11,041 nucleotides of DNA from Burkholderiales bacterium (GTDB lineage Bacteria > Pseudomonadota > Gammaproteobacteria > Burkholderiales > SG8-41), in assembly GCA_019746155.1 (NCBI GenBank), contig JAIESJ010000295.1, positions 1 through 11,041 on the forward strand, written 5' to 3'. Of the stretch, positions 6,231 through 11,041 are shown in pieces (the first letter of the stretch is position 1; every line of letters starts with the position of its first letter). The translations under genes were made by a program, and so were the position numbers. The notes below the pieces were generated by a model that was not told where the DNA came from, searched no databases, and saw only the letters and a program-made list of their open reading frames with translations.

Positions 6231-7792
6231 TGCCGGCCGCGAGGGGCGCACAAACCTCCCGCTTCAGCCTGCGTGCGGTCGACGCGCTCGGTGTCAGAAG
6301 ACTCGCCACCGACAGCCGGCGGGTCAGGCGGGGCGACACTTTCGTCGCCTACCCGGGCGAAACCCGGGACGGCCGCGACTATATTCCGCAGGCGATTGCC
6401 AACGGCGCCGCGTCGGTATTGTGGGAGAGCGGGGGTTTTGCGTGGAATCCGGCGTGGCGTGCCGCCAACCTGGGTGTGACCAACCTGCGTCGGCATGCCG
6501 GCGAAATCGCGAGCCATGTCTATGGCAGGCCGAGCGCGAAGCTGTGGATGATCGGCATCACCGGAACCAACGGCAAGACCTCGTGTAGTCAGTGGATCGC
6601 GCAGTGCCTGACCCGCACCGGCCGCAGATGCGCGGTGATCGGGACGCTGGGCTGCGGTTTTCCGGGAGCACTCGAACCCTCGATCAATACGACACCGGAT
6701 GCGGTGTGGCTGCACGCTGCGCTGAGAGAGTTTCTCAAGCGCGGCGCGCGCGGCGTCAGCATGGAAGTGTCGTCTCATGGACTTGCGCAGCATCGACTCT
6801 CCGGCATCGAATTCGACGTCGCGTTGCTTACCAATCTCACTCGCGACCATCTTGACTATCACGGCACCATGCGCAGCTATCGCGCGGCAAAGGCGAAGCT
6901 CTTCAGGTGGCCTTCCCTCAAATGCGCGGTACTCAACCTCGACGACAACTTTGGGGTCGAACTGGCCACGCGCATGCCGCGCCGTGACCTGAGCGTACTA
7001 GGCTACGGCTTCGGCCGCATACCGGCTGTGCGTGGCCGCAAGCTGTTGCGCGTGCAGGGCCGGAATCTGCATGTCGGCGTGGACGGATTGGCGTTCGACG
7101 TGTCGACGCCATGGGGCTCGGCTTCGATCGAGAGCCGGCTGATCGGCCGCTTCAACGCCGCCAACCTCCTGGGCTCGCTCGCCACGTTGCTCGCAAGCGA
7201 GGTGAGTCTGGAAGATTCTGTGAACGCGCTGCAGAAGGTGAAGGCGGTAGCGGGACGCACCGAGTGCTACGGCGGCGGGCGGCGGCCGCTGGTTGTTATC
7301 GACTACGCGCATACGCCGGATGCGCTTGAAAAAGTCCTGATTGCGCTGCGCGAATTAATCGAAAGTTCAAAGCCCAAGGTTTCAAGTCTAACGTTGAGCG
7401 GGAGACAAACACGAAGCAGGAACTTCAGACGTGAAACTTTAGACTCGAAACTGGTCTGTGTATTCGGCTGCGGCGGCGACCGCGATCGCGGCAAGCGGCC
7501 GCTGATGGGACGCATTGCATCACGGCTTGCCGATCACGTGATCATTACCAACGACAATCCGCGCAGCGAGGATCCGCTCGCGATCATCGCCGATATTCTG
7601 GAAGGAGTTGAGGCCGAATGCGCCGTTGTACCCGACCGCGCGCGGGCAATCCGGCAAGCGGTCGCCGCGGCGCGGCGTGGCGATGTCGTGCTCATCGCAG
7701 GCAAGGGCCATGAACGCCATCAGGAAATCCGCGGCGTCAAACATCCCTTCAACGATGCCGCGGTGGCGCAGGCCGCGTTGAGGCGCATATGA
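6230..7792 (+). CDS. murE: UDP-MurNAc-tripeptide synthetase (meso-DAP-adding MurE) with an in-frame insertion
   Basis: The product is 520 aa (E. coli 495). It is the cytosolic ligase that adds the third stem-peptide residue to UDP-MurNAc-L-Ala-D-Glu. The UDP-binding N-domain has TDSRRVRRGDTFVA. The ATP loop is GTNGKT (112-117). K221 in YRAAKAKLF is the likely carbamylated lysine. DYAHTPDAL opens the C-domain, and D442-N-P-R445 is the meso-DAP-recognition motif. The start overlaps the ftsI stop and has a perfect AAGGAGG at 6216-6222, 7 nt away. Between DALEK and LVCVFGCGGDRDRGKRPLMG about 39 residues stand where E. coli has about 12. This extra stretch (about residues 378-407, rich in Ser, Arg and Thr) is encoded by an inverted heptad-repeat element at 7363-7455. 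All catalytic motifs remain, so the enzyme is probably functional. Confidence 0.96.
   Translation: MPAARGAQTSRFSLRAVDALGVRRLATDSRRVRRGDTFVAYPGETRDGRDYIPQAIANGAASVLWESGGFAWNPAWRAANLGVTNLRRHAGEIASHVYGRPSAKLWMIGITGTNGKTSCSQWIAQCLTRTGRRCAVIGTLGCGFPGALEPSINTTPDAVWLHAALREFLKRGARGVSMEVSSHGLAQHRLSGIEFDVALLTNLTRDHLDYHGTMRSYRAAKAKLFRWPSLKCAVLNLDDNFGVELATRMPRRDLSVLGYGFGRIPAVRGRKLLRVQGRNLHVGVDGLAFDVSTPWGSASIESRLIGRFNAANLLGSLATLLASEVSLEDSVNALQKVKAVAGRTECYGGGRRPLVVIDYAHTPDALEKVLIALRELIESSKPKVSSLTLSGRQTRSRNFRRETLDSKLVCVFGCGGDRDRGKRPLMGRIASRLADHVIITNDNPRSEDPLAIIADILEGVEAECAVVPDRARAIRQAVAAARRGDVVLIAGKGHERHQEIRGVKHPFNDAAVAQAALRRI
7363..7455. repeat. Inverted heptad-repeat element inside murE
   Basis: A 17-bp arm GTTTCAAGTCTAACGTT (7379-7395) is the inverted copy of 7435-7451 with 15 of 17 matches, around a 39-nt loop. 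Both sides also read as degenerate 7-bp tandems. The right side (7421-7455) includes AACTTCA and AACTTTA exactly 14 bp apart. The left side (7363-7397) includes AAGTTCA, AAGTCTA and ACGTTGA in register. The local base use is more AT-rich than the surrounding murE. The element is in frame and encodes the extra MurE residues. Confidence 0.8.
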
Positions 7793-9171
7793 CGATGATG
7801 GGAATCGCCGAAGCGGCGCGCGCGCTAGACGCCGAAATACGCGGCGGTGACGCCGCATTCGATGCCGTCAATACCGACAGCCGTGCCGTCAGGCGGGGCG
7901 ACCTGTTCGTCGCGCTCAGAGGCGAGCGTTTCGACGGCCACCGTTTCGTGCCGCAGGCCGCGGCCGCCGGAGCGGCGGCGGCCATGGTGGAGACTGCTGA
8001 ATTCGGAATGCCGGATTCGGGGATCAGGCTGCCATTGATCCTCGTCAAGGATACGCGGCGTGCGCTGGGCCGGCTCGGCGCCTACTGGCGCGGCAAATTC
8101 ACCATGCCTCTGGTGGCGCTTACCGGCAGCAGCGGCAAGACCACGGTGAAAGAGATGCTTGCCGCCATTCTGCGCGCGGCCAGTGCCGATAATGCGGTGC
8201 TGGCCACGCGCGGCAATCTCAACAATGACATCGGCGTGCCGCTGACGCTGCTCGAACTGCGCCCCGAGCACCGTTATGCCGTGATCGAGATGGGCATGAA
8301 TCACCCGGGCGAGATCCGTTACCTCACGCAGCTTGCCGCACCGGACGTGGCGCTCGTCATTAACGCCGGCCGCGCTCATATCGAGCATCTCGGTTCCGAG
8401 GAGGCGATCGCGCGCGCCAAGGGCGAGATTTTCGAGGGGCTCAAAACCGACGGCATTGCGGTGATCAACGCAGACGATCGCTTCGCCTACCTGTGGCGCG
8501 AGCTTGCCGCCGGCCGGAAGCGGCTCGAGTTCGGAATTGAAAACCCGGGCGCCGTCACCGCAAGCTACCGCCTGCGCTTTCAGGAAAGCGAAATCGTGGT
8601 GAGAACGCCGCATGGCGAAGCGGGCGTCACGCTCAGGGCGGCGGGACTGCATAACGTGAAAAACGCGCTCGCCGCAAGTGCGGTGGCCGCGGCGCTCGAT
8701 GTGACGCCGCGGGCAATTGCCGCGGGGCTCTCCCGCTTCGCCGGCGTCGGGGGGCGGCTGCAGAAAAAAGCGTGCGTGCACGGCGCGACGCTGATCGATG
8801 ACACTTACAACGCGAATCCGGAGTCGGTGCGCGCCGCGATCGCTGTCCTCGCCCAGGCGCCTGGCGGGAAACTGCTGGTGCTGGGCGATATGGGCGAGCT
8901 CGGCCCGGATGCGCCGGCGCTGCATGCCGAAGCCGGCGCATTTGCGGCCGAGGCGGGCATCGACCGGCTGTTCACGTTCGGCGAACTGTCGGCGCATGCC
9001 GCGCGGGCTTTCGGCAAGAACGCGCGCCACTTCTGCCGCATTGAGGATCTCCTGGCCGAGATCGAGAACCTGCTCGCGCCCGAAGTCACGATGCTGGTCA
9101 AGGGTTCGCGCTTCATGCAGATGGAGCGGGTGGTGAGAAGTTTTGAATGCGGAACGGCGAATGATGAATGA
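7789..9171 (+). CDS. murF: UDP-MurNAc-tripeptide:D-alanyl-D-alanine ligase (MurF)
   Basis: The product is 460 aa (E. coli 452). It adds D-Ala-D-Ala to the UDP-MurNAc-tripeptide made by MurE, completing the pentapeptide in the cytosol. The N-domain has NTDSRAVRRGDLFVALRGERFDGH. The ATP loop is GSSGKTT, with Lys117. GNLNNDIGVPLTLLELRP, EMGMNHPGEI, DDTYNANPESVRAAI and LVLGDMGELG are classic MurF blocks. The start ATG overlaps the murE stop (ATGA); ATG codons at 7795 and 7798 are alternatives, and only a weak GAGG lies upstream. The N-domain contains a small heptad-repeat patch (residues about 71-79). The last ten residues (SFECGTANDE) and the stop lie in another such patch, so the C-terminal tail is probably not ancestral. 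Confidence 0.96.
   Translation: MTMMGIAEAARALDAEIRGGDAAFDAVNTDSRAVRRGDLFVALRGERFDGHRFVPQAAAAGAAAAMVETAEFGMPDSGIRLPLILVKDTRRALGRLGAYWRGKFTMPLVALTGSSGKTTVKEMLAAILRAASADNAVLATRGNLNNDIGVPLTLLELRPEHRYAVIEMGMNHPGEIRYLTQLAAPDVALVINAGRAHIEHLGSEEAIARAKGEIFEGLKTDGIAVINADDRFAYLWRELAAGRKRLEFGIENPGAVTASYRLRFQESEIVVRTPHGEAGVTLRAAGLHNVKNALAASAVAAALDVTPRAIAAGLSRFAGVGGRLQKKACVHGATLIDDTYNANPESVRAAIAVLAQAPGGKLLVLGDMGELGPDAPALHAEAGAFAAEAGIDRLFTFGELSAHAARAFGKNARHFCRIEDLLAEIENLLAPEVTMLVKGSRFMQMERVVRSFECGTANDE
7999..8041. repeat. Heptad-like patch with two hairpins inside murF
   Basis: GAATTCG, GAATGCC and GGATTCG follow one another in a 7-bp register from 7999. GAATTCGG (7999-8006) and CCGGATTC (8011-8018) form a hairpin with one mismatch. 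GGATCA (8021-8026) pairs with TGATCC (8036-8041). The patch lies in frame between VET and LPLILVKDTR, where MurF length is variable. It is weaker than the murE element. Confidence 0.45.
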
Positions 9172-9207
9172 AAACCTGCTCACCGGGCGTCGAAAGTCAT
9201 TCCGCAT
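9145..9207. repeat. Heptad-repeat patch at the murF-mraY junction
   Basis: Four units with a 7-bp register occupy 9145-9172 (GAATGCG, GAACGGC, GAATGAT, GAATGAA). ATGCGGAA (9147-9154) has its exact inverted copy TTCCGCAT at 9200-9207. The murF stop codon at 9169-9171 lies within the last unit. The 48-bp non-coding gap to mraY falls inside or next to this element, in an operon whose five earlier junctions overlap. Confidence 0.6.
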
Positions 9208-9219
9208 CGGGGTGACCAC

Positions 9220-10305
<1,086 letters not shown>

Positions 10306-10310
10306 GGATG

Positions 10311-10378
10311 GAGCGAGGAGTGAGGAGTGAAAAGCGTAGCGAAGCAAGCGGGTTGGGGTCGCGGCTTACGCCTCACGA
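10311..10378. repeat. Heptad-repeat element in the mraY-murD spacer
   Basis: The left side has units GAGCGAG, GAGTGAG and GAGTGAA in 7-bp register (10311-10331). The right side has CTTACGC and CTCACGA (10365-10378), whose complements have the same unit in rotated form. The arms are imperfect inverted copies (GTGAGG near 10321-10326 against CCTCAC at 10371-10376). The element fills nearly all of the 82-bp spacer. No separate promoter or terminator is evident. Confidence 0.6.
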
Positions 10379-10387
10379 CAATTGGCG

Positions 10388-11041
10388 ATGCTGAACTTCA
10401 AAAACAGGAAGGTTCTGGTGCTGGGACTGGGTGATACCGGACTGTCGATGACACGCTGGCTGGCGCGCCACGGCGCGGATGTCCGCGTTGCGGATACGCG
10501 CGAGAATCCACCGCACGCCGCGGTACTCGCGCGCGAATTGCCGCAAGTCGCGGCGGTTGCCGGTGCGTTCGACCGGAAGCATTTTCATGGCGCAGATCTG
10601 ATCGCGATCAGCCCCGGCGTTGATCGCCGCGAACCCGCGGTGGCCGAGGCCATCGGACGCGGCGTGCCGGTCGTCGGCGATATCGAGCTTTTTGCCCAGG
10701 CGCTCGCGGAACTCGAAACCCGGAACCCGCAGCCCAAAACCGCGAGGATACTCGCGATCACCGGTTCCAACGGCAAAAGCACGGTGACCGCGATGGCCGG
10801 CGGCATGTGTCGTGCTGCCGGTCTCAGAGCGGTGGTCGCCGGCAATATCGGGTTGCCGGTGCTCGATGCGCTGGCGCAGATCGAAGATGGCGCGGCGATG
10901 CCCGACGCATTCGTGCTCGAACTGTCGAGCTTCCAGCTGGAGAGCACGGCGAGCCTCACACCCGATGCGGCGACCCTGCTCAATCTTTGCGAAGACCACA
11001 TGGATCGCTACGCCGGCATGGCGGACTACGCTGCGGCCAAG
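10388..11041 (+). CDS. murD: UDP-MurNAc-L-alanine:D-glutamate ligase (MurD), 3'-truncated by window end
   Basis: The first 218 codons of the cytosolic ligase that adds D-Glu to UDP-MurNAc-L-Ala; the frame is open at the edge (E. coli MurD is 438 aa). The UDP-binding N-domain has KVLVLGLGDTGLSM and SPGV. VVGDIELF precedes the ATP loop GSNGKST (126-132, Lys130). AGNIGLPVLDAL, LELSSFQLEST and LNLCEDHMDRY are conserved MurD blocks. The start ATG has no recognisable Shine-Dalgarno, probably because the spacer was replaced by repeat sequence. Between IELF and ILAITG there are about 11 more residues than in E. coli (about E108-R120), encoded by a heptad-repeat patch. Function is otherwise clear. Confidence 0.94.
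   Translation, partial: MLNFKNRKVLVLGLGDTGLSMTRWLARHGADVRVADTRENPPHAAVLARELPQVAAVAGAFDRKHFHGADLIAISPGVDRREPAVAEAIGRGVPVVGDIELFAQALAELETRNPQPKTARILAITGSNGKSTVTAMAGGMCRAAGLRAVVAGNIGLPVLDALAQIEDGAAMPDAFVLELSSFQLESTASLTPDAATLLNLCEDHMDRYAGMADYAAAK
10703..10746. repeat. In-frame heptad-repeat patch inside murD
   Basis: From 10709 to 10743 the sequence reads as five 7-bp units of the form RAACYCG-like, for example GAACTCG at 10709 and GAACCCG at 10723. CTCGCGG (10703-10709) and CCGCGAG (10740-10746) are perfect inverted copies bounding it. The 9-mer ACTCGAAAC (10711-10719) also occurs in the murE element at 7443-7451. The reading frame is kept and encodes part of the linker before the ATP loop. Confidence 0.55.

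Noticed and set aside
7825..9219. 464-codon open frame on the minus strand across murF
   Set aside because: It is antisense to a clear MurF, with low-complexity Arg/His/Gln-rich translation and no supported start signal.

Overview
The window is a GC-rich proteobacterial chromosome segment, most likely from a betaproteobacterium. A Nitrosomonadales-like or uncultivated relative is my best guess, inferred from protein flavour and gene order rather than from a database search. Nearly all of it is housekeeping DNA. The main content is the start of the dcw (division and cell wall) cluster: mraZ-rsmH-ftsL-ftsI-murE-murF-mraY-murD, with murD running off the right edge. The DNPR motif in MurE indicates meso-diaminopimelate peptidoglycan, as expected for a Gram-negative.

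Left part (1-2500): the 3' two thirds of pyrC (dihydroorotase) is followed by a ChaC-type gamma-glutamylcyclotransferase gene that appears to start with TTG. A 235-bp spacer packed with hairpins comes next, including a 74-bp nested palindrome. A convergent minus-strand gene encodes a small two-helix membrane protein of unknown function. Then comes rnpB, the RNase P RNA, with an extended -10 promoter and an intrinsic terminator.

Middle (2544-2820): an AT-rich spacer leads to the mra promoter, TTGACC-17-TATAGT. Its -10 end runs directly into three 10-bp-spaced GTGG repeats that match the MraZ operator design. The cluster is probably autoregulated by its first product.

Right part (2820-11041): eight genes are read in one direction. 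MraZ is the regulator, RsmH methylates 16S rRNA, and FtsL and FtsI (PBP3) belong to the septal machine. MurE, MurF, MraY and MurD make and lipid-link the peptidoglycan precursor. The first five junctions overlap by 1-4 bases (GTGA, TGATG, ATGA, TGATG, ATGA), implying translational coupling. The murF/mraY and mraY/murD junctions break this pattern, with 48-bp and 82-bp spacers.

I see no defence, mobile or CRISPR system. The unusual signal is a recurring kind of small repeat: degenerate tandem heptanucleotides, often arranged as inverted arms. They occur at five places in murE-murD. Three lie inside reading frames without breaking them (murE, about 27 extra residues; murD, about 11; murF, a few), one supplies the murF C-terminus and stop codon, and one fills the mraY-murD spacer. 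They look like short palindromic elements tolerated inside essential genes, comparable in principle to Rickettsia palindromic elements or the heptanucleotide STRRs of cyanobacteria. That family relationship is inference.
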